Part shown: positions 35,585 to 44,145 of the stretch, piece after piece
How the letters are laid out: each line of letters starts with the position of its first letter
Numbering within the stretch: position 1 is the stretch's first letter
Assembly (NCBI RefSeq): GCF_018323985.1
Contig: NZ_AP024590.1
Coordinates: forward strand, 4,216,001-4,280,000
DNA length: 64,000 nt
Reading direction: 5' to 3'
DNA from: Enterobacter kobei
Lineage (GTDB): Bacteria; Pseudomonadota; Gammaproteobacteria; Enterobacterales; Enterobacteriaceae
The notes under the pieces: generated by a model
Told to the model about the DNA's origin: nothing
The model's input: the letters and a program-made list of their open reading frames with translations, nothing else
Database searches by the model: none
Made by a program: the position numbers and the translations under genes

Positions 35585-36318
35585 TAATCCGGGATCCGAT
35601 GCGTCAGGGAGTAAAGAATATCGGCGTTAAGCTCCTCGTACTGGCTGCTCCAGATCGATTCGGCAAAGCCGACCACGATCACGCTGCCCGGCATCGGCTC
35701 GACATGCCGCCGGTTCCAGTACGCCACAGGCACATTCTCGGTTCGCCCGTCGGGATAAATCACCCACGCATAGCTACGTTCCGCGCCGCTGAGCAGGCTC
35801 ATGTCATCGAGATAGCCCGCCACATCGCGCCCGGGCTGAAAGGGCTTTTTCCCCGGGCTGCTGATAAGCCCCGCGACCGTCACCGTGGCAGGTTGCGGTC
35901 CCACCCACAGGGTGTACTCGCCTTCCAGCGGGCGGTTGGCCGTCGGTTCGACGCGCACCCGATCCGGATCGAGCGGCACCAGCTGTCGCCCGGTCACTTT
36001 CACCGCCTGTAACTGACGGCGTACGCTGTTGATGGCGGCGGCATCGTCGCCCTCTTCCTCACTCGCCAGCGCGCCAAGACGCGCCAGCAGCGCCTGATGA
36101 CGCTGTTTGGCAATCACCGTGGCTTTGCCTTCACTGATCACAGCACCTGGCCACCAGCTGTTTGCCAGCCGGGGCTGCCCGACTAAATCGATCAGAAAAG
36201 GGGCATCGGTTAATGTTTTTGGCTGTGTGCTGTCCGGGGAATACACCTTGATGGTGCCCGCTGCAATGGCAAGCGGCGACATCAGGGTGAAAAGTAACGA
36301 TGTGATAAGTGCCTTCAT
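35584..36318 (-). CDS. yjbG: YjbG, periplasmic capsule/exopolysaccharide protein (GfcC-like)
   Basis: Periplasmic protein of the GfcC family (DUF1017), 244 residues. Signal peptide MKALITSLLFTLMSPLAIA, then TIKVYSPDSTQPKTL. The two ubiquitin-like domains of the family are expected at about 25-185; the helix AWVIYPDGR..VPVAYWN lies near the end. The ATG overlaps the yjbF stop (ATGA). Third gene of yjbEFGH. Confidence 0.94.
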   Translation of the reverse strand: MKALITSLLFTLMSPLAIAAGTIKVYSPDSTQPKTLTDAPFLIDLVGQPRLANSWWPGAVISEGKATVIAKQRHQALLARLGALASEEEGDDAAAINSVRRQLQAVKVTGRQLVPLDPDRVRVEPTANRPLEGEYTLWVGPQPATVTVAGLISSPGKKPFQPGRDVAGYLDDMSLLSGAERSYAWVIYPDGRTENVPVAYWNRRHVEPMPGSVIVVGFAESIWSSQYEELNADILYSLTHRIPD

Positions 36319-36956
36319 TTTTCTTTTGCAGCCTTAATCAACATTGTGTTGATGGGGAAATAATCAGCGCCCAGATACTGGGTGGACTGCCTGATTTGCC
36401 CTTCACTGTCTATCCAGAAACGGTTAGTCCATGTTTTCTGATCGGTGGACACCTCTTCTTCCAGCACGCGAACGTCGGTCACGTTACTGCCGAGCGCAAG
36501 GGTATCGGTACCCGCCCAGCGGAACGTCGAGTGCGCGGTGGCGTAGCGCACCTGGCCGTGTTCCGTCCAGCCCATCATCCGCGTCCAGCTTGCGCCGTCC
36601 CGCACTTGATTGGGTTTTGCCAGTGGATCGGCGGCGAGGTTATTCACTTCAATAAGGTTATCCTGGCCAATCAGTGTCTTAACGATGCGGCCATGCTGGG
36701 TCACGATACTGCCCTGATCCTGCGTCACCCATTTCAGTTGGCCGTTTTCTGCGAACGCCAGCACCACAAAAAGCTGTGGTCCGCCGTTGAGCTGCATGTA
36801 CTGGCTCGCGTAGGGCATGTCCGCGATGTCTTCATCCGTGAGATGTACGCCAGGGGTGCCAAACAGGCTGTCCCACAGCGCGCTTCCCAGTCCTTTGGTC
36901 GTGCCTGAGCACGCCTGAAGCAACAGACAAAGCAGAACAATTCCGGCTCGCTTCAC
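36315..36956 (-). CDS. yjbF: YjbF, exopolysaccharide-associated lipoprotein (GfcB-like)
   Basis: Predicted outer-membrane lipoprotein, 213 residues (E. coli 212). Lipobox LLQAC with Cys16 after the hydrophobic stretch MKRAGIVLLCLL. The family core includes MPYASQYMQLNGGPQLFVVLAF near 45 and LGADYFPINTMLIKAA at the end. The start is a GTG at 36956, in the position of the E. coli start. Overlaps yjbG by 4 bp. Confidence 0.94.
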   Translation of the reverse strand: MKRAGIVLLCLLLQACSGTTKGLGSALWDSLFGTPGVHLTDEDIADMPYASQYMQLNGGPQLFVVLAFAENGQLKWVTQDQGSIVTQHGRIVKTLIGQDNLIEVNNLAADPLAKPNQVRDGASWTRMMGWTEHGQVRYATAHSTFRWAGTDTLALGSNVTDVRVLEEEVSTDQKTWTNRFWIDSEGQIRQSTQYLGADYFPINTMLIKAAKEK

Positions 36957-36976
36957 AACAATTCTCCAGGGTCAAA

Positions 36977-37007
36977 ATAACCACACCGAAGTGTGGTTAT
37001 GGTTAAT
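36977..37007 (-). terminator. UUCG-tetraloop hairpin between yjbE and yjbF
   Basis: The perfect 10-bp stem ATAACCACAC/GTGTGGTTAT spans 36977-37000; read on the minus strand it closes a TTCG tetraloop and is followed by TTTTGACC. It looks like a partial terminator or 3'-end stabiliser that would lift yjbE above yjbFGH. Confidence 0.7.
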
Positions 37008-37017
37008 GTACCCCTGA

Positions 37018-37260
37018 TTACTGGGTACTTGTGGTCGTTGTGGTAGTGGTTCCGGTGTTGGAACCATCACCACCGCCGGTCGCTGCGAGCGCGACACCCA
37101 CCGCAGAACTCACGGTGCTGACGCTTGTCGCAGACGAACTGCCCGCCGAAACCGACGTTGCAGCCGACCCTGCTGCTTCACCGACTTGCACCGGTGCCGC
37201 AAACGCAGACGTCGCCGCCAGCGCTGAAATGGCAAAAATGCCATACAGGACTTTACGCAT
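37018..37260 (-). CDS. yjbE: YjbE, small secreted Ser/Thr-rich protein (GfcA-like)
   Basis: 80-residue secreted protein: signal peptide MRKVLYGIFAISALAATSAFA, then a low-complexity Ala/Ser/Thr/Gly-rich chain ending in a run of threonines (TTTTTTTSTQ). First gene of yjbEFGH. No enzymatic motif; role unknown. The ATG at 37260 has GGGAAATTG upstream. The composition makes the frame look unusual, but the signal peptide and position match E. coli. Confidence 0.9.
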   Translation of the reverse strand: MRKVLYGIFAISALAATSAFAAPVQVGEAAGSAATSVSAGSSSATSVSTVSSAVGVALAATGGGDGSNTGTTTTTTTSTQ

Positions 37261-37471
37261 ATCAATTTCCCTTCATTGAATGAATGGATTTTTACCTGAG
37301 AGGGACTCAGGCGCGATCGAGTATACACAACTACGGCAGGTGAATTGCGTAGCAGGGAAATAGCGGCAAGGTTTTAAGATAATTAGACAAATCCCAGCAA
37401 CCAAACTGCCTCTTTTAATCATAAAATCTTTAAAATCAAAAGTATAAAATAGAGGCGCTGAGTTTTTAAAC

Positions 37472-37485
37472 TACGTATTATCCTA
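37472..37485. promoter_or_regulatory. Candidate RcsAB box upstream of yjbE
   Basis: TACGTATTATCCTA agrees with the RcsAB consensus TAAGAATATTCCTA at 10 of 14 positions, including the whole TCCTA half. It lies 212 bp before the yjbE start. The operon is Rcs-controlled in E. coli; this particular site is a guess. Confidence 0.35.
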
Positions 37486-37585
37486 AAATAACCCTCAGGT
37501 AATAACAGGGCATTCGGGATTTTCAGATTAAACTCAATAAAGGAATTTGCGGCAAGACACAGACAACGGGAATTGTCCGATAAGA

Positions 37586-37609
37586 AAAGCCGATAGTAAT
37601 ATCGGCTTT
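37586..37609 (-). terminator. Probable terminator after pgi
   Basis: Perfect 10-bp stem AAAGCCGATA/TATCGGCTTT with a 4-base loop, followed on the minus strand by TCTTATC; a short U-run, so strength is uncertain. Confidence 0.6.
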
Positions 37610-37670
37610 AAGTAGAGATAGATATTTTAAATGGCCCGGCGACGCTACGCCTGCACGGGCCTGCAATGCC

Positions 37671-39320
37671 TTATTTACGCCAGGATTTATAGCGGTTGAT
37701 CAAGCCATTGGTTGAGCTGTCGTGGGTGCTGATTTCTTTTTCATCGCCCAGCTCCGGCAGGATGCGGTTCGCCAGCTGTTTACCCAGCTCTACGCCCCAC
37801 TGGTCAAAGGTGAAGATGTTGAGGATCGCGCCCTGGGTGAAGATTTTGTGCTCATAGAGTGCAATCAGCGCGCCCAGGCTGAAAGGCGTGATTTCGCGCA
37901 GCAGGATAGAGTTAGTCGGGCGGTTGCCTTCGAACACTTTAAACGGCACGACGTGCTCCAGCGTCTTCGGATCTTTACCCTGGTCGGCATATTCCTGCTC
38001 AACTACCTCACGGGATTTACCAAACGCCAGCGCTTCGGTCTGGGCGAAGAAGTTAGACAGCAGCTTCGGATGGTGATCGGAAAGCGGGTTATGGGTGATC
38101 GCCGGAGCGATGAAATCGCACGGCACCATTTTAGTGCCCTGGTGGATCAGCTGGTAGAACGCGTGCTGACCGTTGGTACCCGGCTCACCCCAGATGATCG
38201 GGCCAGTCTGGTAATCCACCGGGTTGCCGTTACGGTCAACATATTTGCCGTTGGATTCCATATTGCCCTGCTGGAAGTAGGCGGCAAAACGGTGCATGTA
38301 CTGGTCGTACGGCAGGATCGCTTCAGTTTCAGCACCGAAGAAGTTGTTGTACCAGATGCCGATCAGCGCCAGCAGGACCGGCAGGTTTTGCTCCGGTGCC
38401 GTGGTGGCGAAGTGCTTGTCCATGGCGTGCGCGCCGGACAGCAGTTCCACAAAGTTGTCAAAGCCAACGGACAGGATAATCGACAGACCAATCGCTGACC
38501 ACAGGGAGTAACGGCCGCCCACCCAGTCCCAGAATTCGAACATATTGGCGGTATCAATACCAAACTCGCCCACCGCTTTCGCATTGGTGGACAGCGCGGC
38601 GAAGTGTTTCGCAACGTGCTGCTGATCGCCGGCGGTTTTCAGGAACCATTCGCGCGCGCTCAGGGCGTTGGTCATGGTTTCCTGGGTGGTGAAGGTTTTG
38701 GACGCCACGAGGAATAGCGTGGTTTCCGGGTTCACTTTCTTCAGTACTTCCGCGATGTGAGTACCATCAACGTTAGAAACAAAGTGCATGTTGAGGTGGT
38801 TTTTGTACGGGCGCAGCGCTTCGGTCACCATGAACGGACCGAGGTCGGAGCCACCGATACCGATGTTCACCACGTCGGTGATCGGCTTACCGGTATAGCC
38901 TTTCCAGCTACCGGAAATGATCGCTTCCGAGAAGGCTTTCATTTTTTCCAGCACCGCGTTCACTTCCGGCATCACGTCTTTGCCGTCAACAAGGATTGGC
39001 GTGTTGCTGCGGTTACGCAGCGCGACGTGCAGCACCGCGCGATCTTCTGTGCGGTTGATCTTCTCACCGGAGAACATGGATTTGATGGCGCCAGCCAGAT
39101 CGGTTTCTTTGGCCAGATCCTGTAACAGGGAGAGGGTTTCGTCAGTGATGCGGTTTTTGGAGAAATCCACCAGCATCTGATCGTTAAAGGTGGCAGAGAA
39201 TTTCGCAAAACGATCGCCGTCCTGGGCAAAGAGTTCAGCGATGGTGACATCTTTCATCGCGTCGTAGTGTTTTTGCAGTGCCTGCCAGGCAGAAGTTTGC
39301 TTCGGGTTAATGTTTTTCAT
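37671..39320 (-). CDS. pgi: Glucose-6-phosphate isomerase
   Basis: Interconverts glucose-6-phosphate and fructose-6-phosphate in glycolysis. 549 residues, as in E. coli. SIS-type core with NIGIGGSDLGPFMVTEALR near 155, SKTFTTQETMTNA near 210, the catalytic Glu in GNMESNGK near 355, the active-site His in HQGTKMVP near 385 and Lys in QWGVELGK near 515. The ATG at 39320 gives MKNINPKQTSAWQALQKHYD; the 19-codon upstream extension is not used. Divergent from lysC. Confidence 0.98.
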   Translation of the reverse strand: MKNINPKQTSAWQALQKHYDAMKDVTIAELFAQDGDRFAKFSATFNDQMLVDFSKNRITDETLSLLQDLAKETDLAGAIKSMFSGEKINRTEDRAVLHVALRNRSNTPILVDGKDVMPEVNAVLEKMKAFSEAIISGSWKGYTGKPITDVVNIGIGGSDLGPFMVTEALRPYKNHLNMHFVSNVDGTHIAEVLKKVNPETTLFLVASKTFTTQETMTNALSAREWFLKTAGDQQHVAKHFAALSTNAKAVGEFGIDTANMFEFWDWVGGRYSLWSAIGLSIILSVGFDNFVELLSGAHAMDKHFATTAPEQNLPVLLALIGIWYNNFFGAETEAILPYDQYMHRFAAYFQQGNMESNGKYVDRNGNPVDYQTGPIIWGEPGTNGQHAFYQLIHQGTKMVPCDFIAPAITHNPLSDHHPKLLSNFFAQTEALAFGKSREVVEQEYADQGKDPKTLEHVVPFKVFEGNRPTNSILLREITPFSLGALIALYEHKIFTQGAILNIFTFDQWGVELGKQLANRILPELGDEKEISTHDSSTNGLINRYKSWRK

Positions 39321-39614
39321 GGCAATACTCTTCTGATTTGAGAATGTTAACTGCGGTCGATTGTAGCGCCTGCGCACAAAAATTGTGATGGTTTTTGTGT
39401 AATGGGGATCGTCGCGTTAAGAGGAAGGCCCGCGCAAAGTATAGCCGTTATAAGTTAATTTCCTGGGAGGTCGGAGAACATGAATAATCCGCATAATCCC
39501 GGCGTTGACACTGGCGGCCCCGCCTTTTATTTATAAATGATATATATGCGCCTGCACCGGTTTCTGATTTTCCTTGTGCCATGGTCGCTTTTCTCTCCCT
39601 GACACGAGGTCGTT
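39321..39614. other. pgi-lysC intergenic region, no lysine riboswitch seen
   Basis: Only 294 bp separate the divergent starts. I searched the plus strand for the L-box landmarks of E. coli lysC (AGAGGCGC, CCCAAGTA, GAGGGGGTGC, GCCGAGG and the P4/P5 arms) and found none in order; only AAGAGGAAGG...CAAAGTA at about 39418-39441 is faintly similar. The last bases before the ATG (CCCTGACACGAGGT) still match E. coli. A promoter at 39505-39533 would give a leader of about 75 nt, too short for the riboswitch. Confidence 0.65.
39505..39533 (+). promoter_or_regulatory. Predicted sigma-70 promoter of lysC
   Basis: Perfect -35 TTGACA (39505-39510), a 17-bp spacer and -10 TATTTA (39528-39533; TATAAA slightly further on). 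Transcription would start near 39540. Confidence 0.6.
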
Positions 39615-40976
39615 ATGACACAAGCTGTATCCCCGCTCATCGTCGCCAAATTTGGCGGTACCAGCGTTGCTGATTTTGATGCCATGAACCGCAGCGCCGA
39701 TGTGGTGCTCTCTGACGACAGCGTGCGCCTGGTGGTGCTGTCGGCCTCGGCGGGCGTTACTAACCTGCTGGTGGCGCTGGCAGAGGGGCTGGAGGCTACC
39801 GAACGCTTCGTCAAGCTGGACGCCATTCGCAAAATCCAGTTCGACATTCTGGAGCGTATGCGCAATCCGAACATCATCCGCGAGGAAATTGACCGCCTGC
39901 TGGAAAACATCACCACGCTGGCGGAAGCCGCGTCGCTGGCGACCTCTACCGCACTGACCGATGAACTGGTCAGCCATGGCGAGCTGATGTCGACCCTGCT
40001 GTTTGTGGAGATCCTGCGCGAGCGCGACGTCGATGCCCGCTGGTTTGACGTGCGTAAAATCATGCGTACCAATGACCGCTTTGGTCGTGCCGAGCCGGAC
40101 GTTACTGCACTGGCGGAGCTGGCGAAACAACAGCTTTCGCCGCGCCTCGAAGAAGGTCTGGTGATCACCCAGGGCTTTATTGGCAGCGAAGCAAAAGGCC
40201 GCACCACCACGCTTGGCCGTGGCGGCAGCGATTACACGGCGGCGCTGCTGGCAGAAGCCCTGCACGCTACCCGTGTCGACATCTGGACTGACGTGCCGGG
40301 GATTTACACCACCGATCCGCGCGTGGTGCCGTCAGCAAAACGCATCGACGAAATCGCCTTTGAAGAAGCCGCCGAAATGGCGACGTTCGGCGCGAAAGTG
40401 CTGCATCCGGCCACGCTCCTGCCCGCCGTGCGCAGCGATATTCCGGTCTTTGTCGGGTCGAGCAAGGATCCACTGGCAGGCAGCACGCTGGTATGCAATG
40501 AAACCCAGAATCCACCGCTGTTCCGCGCGCTGGCACTGCGTCGCAAGCAGACGCTGGTCACCCTGCACAGTCTTAACATGCTGCACTCCAGGGGATTTCT
40601 GGCGGAGGTGTTCGGCATCCTCGCCCGTCACAATATTTCCGTGGATCTGATCACCACCTCAGAAGTCAGCGTGGCGCTGACGCTGGACACCACCGGCTCC
40701 ACCTCCACCGGCGATACGCTGCTGACGCAATCGTTGCTGATGGAGCTGTCGGCACTGTGTCGTGTGGAAGTAGAGGAAAATCTCGCGCTGGTGGCGCTGA
40801 TCGGCAACGATCTGTCCAAAGCCTGCGGCGTGGGCAAAGAGGTGTTTGGCGTGCTGGAGCCGTTCAATATCCGCATGATTTGCTATGGCGCATCCAGCCA
40901 TAACCTGTGTTTCCTGGTGCCGGGTGCCGAGGCGGAACAGGTGGTGCAGAAGCTGCATCACAATTTGTTTGAGTAA
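39615..40976 (+). CDS. lysC: Lysine-sensitive aspartokinase III
   Basis: Phosphorylates aspartate in the first step to lysine, threonine and methionine; the lysine-inhibited isozyme. 453 residues (E. coli 449). Kinase domain: KFGGTSVADFDAMNRSA near 14, SASAGVTNLL near 50, GRGGSDYTAALLAEAL near 200. Two ACT domains from about 305; the lysine-binding stretch ILARHNISVDLITTSEVSVALTLD is the same as in E. coli, so feedback inhibition should be retained. GAGG precedes the ATG at 39615. The usual lysine riboswitch is not found upstream. Confidence 0.97.
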   Translation: MTQAVSPLIVAKFGGTSVADFDAMNRSADVVLSDDSVRLVVLSASAGVTNLLVALAEGLEATERFVKLDAIRKIQFDILERMRNPNIIREEIDRLLENITTLAEAASLATSTALTDELVSHGELMSTLLFVEILRERDVDARWFDVRKIMRTNDRFGRAEPDVTALAELAKQQLSPRLEEGLVITQGFIGSEAKGRTTTLGRGGSDYTAALLAEALHATRVDIWTDVPGIYTTDPRVVPSAKRIDEIAFEEAAEMATFGAKVLHPATLLPAVRSDIPVFVGSSKDPLAGSTLVCNETQNPPLFRALALRRKQTLVTLHSLNMLHSRGFLAEVFGILARHNISVDLITTSEVSVALTLDTTGSTSTGDTLLTQSLLMELSALCRVEVEENLALVALIGNDLSKACGVGKEVFGVLEPFNIRMICYGASSHNLCFLVPGAEAEQVVQKLHHNLFE

Positions 40977-41005
40977 GATTGCTGCTGTCGTTTATCACGC
41001 TTTTG

Positions 41006-41032
41006 TGCCGGGTTTTTACCCGGCATTTTTTT
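41006..41032 (+). terminator. Terminator after lysC
   Basis: TGCCGGG-TTTTTA-CCCGGCA stem followed by seven Ts. Confidence 0.92.
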
Positions 41033-41105
41033 GTGCGAAGAAGGTTACTGCATGGATCGCGTTCATCACGTACACTCGTGACACTTCCCTCAGGAGATCG
41101 CCACC

Positions 41106-41378
41106 ATGGCCATTGCAAGACTGACACAACAAGACATGACGGAAAGTGAACAGCGCGAGCTGAAAACACTGCTCGATCGTGCACGCATATCACATGGGCG
41201 TCTGCTCACCAATTCTGAAACCAATCACGTGAAAAAAGAGTACATCGATAAACTGATGGCGGAGCGTGAAGCGGCAGCGAAAAAGGTTCGTCAGACGAAA
41301 AAGCAAAAAGCCTATAAACCGGACGCGGAGGCGACCTATTCCTGGTCTGCGAACACCTCCACGCGCGGTAAGCGCTAG
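41106..41378 (+). CDS. yjbD: YjbD, DUF3811 family protein
   Basis: Small basic cytoplasmic protein, 90 residues as in E. coli, largely helical (QDMTESEQRELKTLLDRARISHGRLL, then a Lys/Glu-rich helix). No known function. The C-terminus SWSANTSTRGKR is family-typical. The ATG at 41106 lies after CAGGAGATCGCC. Its stop is 3 bp from the rluF stop (convergent). Confidence 0.92.
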   Translation: MAIARLTQQDMTESEQRELKTLLDRARISHGRLLTNSETNHVKKEYIDKLMAEREAAAKKVRQTKKQKAYKPDAEATYSWSANTSTRGKR

Positions 41379-41381
41379 GGT

Positions 41382-42251
41382 CTAGCGCCCTTTTTTCTTA
41401 CGGCCCGGCTGCACAAAGCGTTTCCCGGCAGGTTTTGCCCGGCTCTTGTCGTCGGGTTTTGCGGCTTTTGCCACGGGCGCTTTCGCGGCCTGTGCTTTCG
41501 GTTTTGCCTTTGCTTTTGGCTTCGCTTCCGAGCTGGAATTTTCAATCAGCTTAAACAGGCCAATCAGTTCATCGTCCGTCAGATCGCGCCATTCCCCCTG
41601 CGGTAAACCGCTCAGGCTGACGTTCATGATCCGCGTACGCTCCAGCTTCGTCACTTCATAACCAAAATGTTCGCACATGCGGCGGATCTGGCGGTTTAGC
41701 CCCTGTACCAGCGTAATGCGGAAGGTAAAGGGCGCTTCCTTTTTGACTTTGCACTTCTTCGTCACCGTACCGAGGATCGGCACGCCTGCCCCCATGCCAC
41801 GAATAAATTCATCGGTAACCAGTTTGTTGACCGTCACCAGATACTCTTTTTCGTGATCGTTACCGGCACGCAGGATTTTGTTCACCAGATCGCCGTGATT
41901 GGTGAGGAAAATCAGCCCCTGCGAATCTTTATCCAGTCGTCCGATAGGGAAAACACGCTTGCTGTGGTTCACGAAATCCACAATGTTGTCTTTTTCGCTG
42001 TCTTCGGTGGTGCTGACAATGCCTACCGGCTTATTCAGCGCGATAAAGACCAAATCTTCCGCTTCCCGCGGCTCAATCAACTGACCGTTAACTTTTACCA
42101 CATCACCGGGAGAGACCTGGTCGCCAATAGCGGCGCGTTTGCCGTTAATAAAGACGTTTCCCTGTTCGATGTAACGATCAGCCTCGCGACGCGAGCAGAT
42201 CCCGCTTTCGCTAATGTATTTGTTTAATCGGGTTGATGAGTCTGGCAGCAT
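41382..42251 (-). CDS. rluF: 23S rRNA pseudouridine(2604) synthase RluF
   Basis: Makes pseudouridine at 23S position 2604 (and at tRNA-Tyr 35). 289 residues (E. coli 290). N-terminal S4 domain RLNKYISESGICSRREADRYIEQG; catalytic Asp in IGRLDKDSQGLIFLT near 107; KRVFP before it; GLNRQIRRMCEHFGYEV near 185. A long Lys/Ala/Pro tail (AKPKAKAKPKAQAAKAP...GRKKKGR, about 240-289) is probably RNA-binding. The ATG at 42251 has GGAGAAT upstream. pepE, the E. coli neighbour, is absent. Confidence 0.96.
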   Translation of the reverse strand: MLPDSSTRLNKYISESGICSRREADRYIEQGNVFINGKRAAIGDQVSPGDVVKVNGQLIEPREAEDLVFIALNKPVGIVSTTEDSEKDNIVDFVNHSKRVFPIGRLDKDSQGLIFLTNHGDLVNKILRAGNDHEKEYLVTVNKLVTDEFIRGMGAGVPILGTVTKKCKVKKEAPFTFRITLVQGLNRQIRRMCEHFGYEVTKLERTRIMNVSLSGLPQGEWRDLTDDELIGLFKLIENSSSEAKPKAKAKPKAQAAKAPVAKAAKPDDKSRAKPAGKRFVQPGRKKKGR

Positions 42252-42364
42252 AAATTCTCCTGTAAAAGCGGAATATACCTTACCTGCCGCGTCAGAAAAA
42301 ATGGCTTTGTGAGGTGCACCGACAGATTTGTGCGGTAGCGCGGCACCGGCATGCCGCGCCGTGA

Positions 42365-43996
42365 TTAATACTCGTCGCGCTCGTCGTCTTCGTCCGGTTG
42401 TTCCATTACGCTGTAGGCCACGGAGCAGAACAGCGAGTTCAGGCGTTTCATATCCCCCAGCAGCCCTAAGTGCAGGGAGCTGGTTTCGATGCTTTGCACG
42501 TTTTGCTGATGCAGGCGGTCAACGTGGGCGTGAGAGTAGCGCCGGTTGAGGATGCGAAAGCGGTGTTTGCGGCGACGCAGGCGACGGGCGCTGGGCACGT
42601 CGCCGGAAAAGAAGACCGACATCCCCAGTTGCAGGTTGCTGAGCAACTGCTCCAGCAGCGCGTCCAGCTCATTTAAGCCTTCCAGCGAAAACGCCCGGCG
42701 CACGGAGAGCGATTTATCAGCGATTTCGCTGCCCATACGCTCGACAATATCTGACGCCTGTTCGAGGTTAAGGGACATCTCGATGATCTCCGCCCAGCGG
42801 CGGGACTCCTCTTCCGCCAGCTCCTCCTTCGGCATACGCGCGAGATAAAGCTTGATGGCGGTATAGAGCACGTTGATGTCATCTGCCGTTTTACGCAGCT
42901 CTTTTTCCTGGCGCGGCTCGCCGTGCATTACCTTTTTGAAGTCCACCAGCATCTGTTCCATGGCGTCACCCATGCGCAGCGTTTCGCGCGCGGCATTGGA
43001 CAGCGCCAGCGCGGGGGTATCCAGCGCCGAGGTATCCAGATGCTTCGGTTTTAAGCGCGCATCCAGCTCTGGCTCATCTCGAATGATCCGCTTACAGAAA
43101 TTCGCCATCGGGCCGACAAAGGGCACCATCACCAGGCAGCGGATCAGGTTGTAGAAGACATGGAAATAGATCACCAGCTCGGACTCGGGCAGCGGCAACC
43201 GGTCCATGGCACCAGCCAGCAGATGCACAAACGGCAGGATCGCCAGACTACCCACCAGTTTGAACAGCAGACTGCCCATCGCCACCCGGCGGGCGGCGGC
43301 ATTGGCGGCGCTGTTATTGAGCATGGCGAGCAGGCCCGAGCCAAGGTTCGCGCCGATCACCAGACATAGCGCGACCGGGAAAGCGATCACCCCCGCCGCC
43401 GTCAGCGTGGCGGTGAGCAGCACTGCGGCAAGGCTGGAATAAGTAATGACCGCAAACATCGCGCCAATCAGCGCATCCAGCATCAGATCGCCCGTCAACG
43501 AGGCGAAAATGACTTTAACCCCGTTGGCCTGGGTAATGGGGGTCACCGCCTGCACGATCAGTTCCAGCGCCAACAGGATCAGCCCAAGGCCGATGCCCAC
43601 GCGCCCAACCTGACCGGCGCGCGTCTGTTTGCGGCCAAGGAAGAAAATCACGCCGATAAAAATCAGCAGCGGCGACAGCCAGGAGAGATCGAACGTCAGC
43701 ACACGCGCCATCAGCGCCGTACCGACATCCGCGCCAAGCACAATCACCAGCGCCGGGGCCAGCGCCACCAGATCCTGGGCGACGAAAGATGTTACCAGCA
43801 GGGTAGTGGCGTTACTGCTCTGTACCAGCGCGGTGACGCCAATCCCCGCGCAGAAGGCGAGCGGTTTCTTTTCCACGCTGCGGCTGAGCACGGTACGCAG
43901 GCGTGCGCCAAACACGCGCATGACACCGGTGCGCACGATATGGGTCCCCCAGACCAGCAGGGCGACAGCGGATAACAGGTGTAACAGCGTTAACAC
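42365..43996 (-). CDS. yjbB: Na+/phosphate cotransporter family protein YjbB
   Basis: Inner-membrane NptA/PiT-II-type transporter; E. coli YjbB exports phosphate. 543 residues, as in E. coli. The duplicated membrane module shows VQSSNATTLLVTSF near 58 and TYSSLAAVLLTATL near 190; about eight helices to residue 300. A PhoU-like helical domain fills about 335-530. The acidic tail is DEDDERDEY. The start is a GTG at 43996 in the E. coli position, with GGAGG ten bases upstream. Confidence 0.95.
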   Translation of the reverse strand: MLTLLHLLSAVALLVWGTHIVRTGVMRVFGARLRTVLSRSVEKKPLAFCAGIGVTALVQSSNATTLLVTSFVAQDLVALAPALVIVLGADVGTALMARVLTFDLSWLSPLLIFIGVIFFLGRKQTRAGQVGRVGIGLGLILLALELIVQAVTPITQANGVKVIFASLTGDLMLDALIGAMFAVITYSSLAAVLLTATLTAAGVIAFPVALCLVIGANLGSGLLAMLNNSAANAAARRVAMGSLLFKLVGSLAILPFVHLLAGAMDRLPLPESELVIYFHVFYNLIRCLVMVPFVGPMANFCKRIIRDEPELDARLKPKHLDTSALDTPALALSNAARETLRMGDAMEQMLVDFKKVMHGEPRQEKELRKTADDINVLYTAIKLYLARMPKEELAEEESRRWAEIIEMSLNLEQASDIVERMGSEIADKSLSVRRAFSLEGLNELDALLEQLLSNLQLGMSVFFSGDVPSARRLRRRKHRFRILNRRYSHAHVDRLHQQNVQSIETSSLHLGLLGDMKRLNSLFCSVAYSVMEQPDEDDERDEY

Positions 43997-44094
43997 GGAA
44001 TGGTTGCCTCCTTATATCTTTCCCTACACTCCTTTCCTCTCGCACTTAAGAGAGGGCTTGAGGTTAAGTATAAGGTCTTAAACACAATAAAGAG

Positions 44095-44119
44095 ACAAGG
44101 CACCGGGAAGGTGCCTTGT
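44095..44119. terminator. Terminator between metH and yjbB
   Basis: Perfect 10-bp stem ACAAGGCACC/GGTGCCTTGT. On the minus strand, where metH ends, the tail is CTCTTTATT; on the plus strand it is TTATTATT. Confidence 0.8.
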
Positions 44120-44145
44120 TTATTATTAAATAAATATGACAGCGG

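Larger units (their letters stand above)
37261..37670. other. yjbE-pgi intergenic region (410 bp)
   Basis: AT-rich upstream region of the yjbEFGH operon on the minus strand. It contains a candidate RcsAB-type box at 37472-37485 and a hairpin at 37586-37609 just after the pgi stop. No ORF of note. Confidence 0.55.

Noticed and set aside
39418..39441. AAGAGG...CAAAGTA as a remnant of the lysine riboswitch
   Set aside because: Only two short words resemble the L-box and the remaining arms are missing; too weak to call a riboswitch or even a relic.
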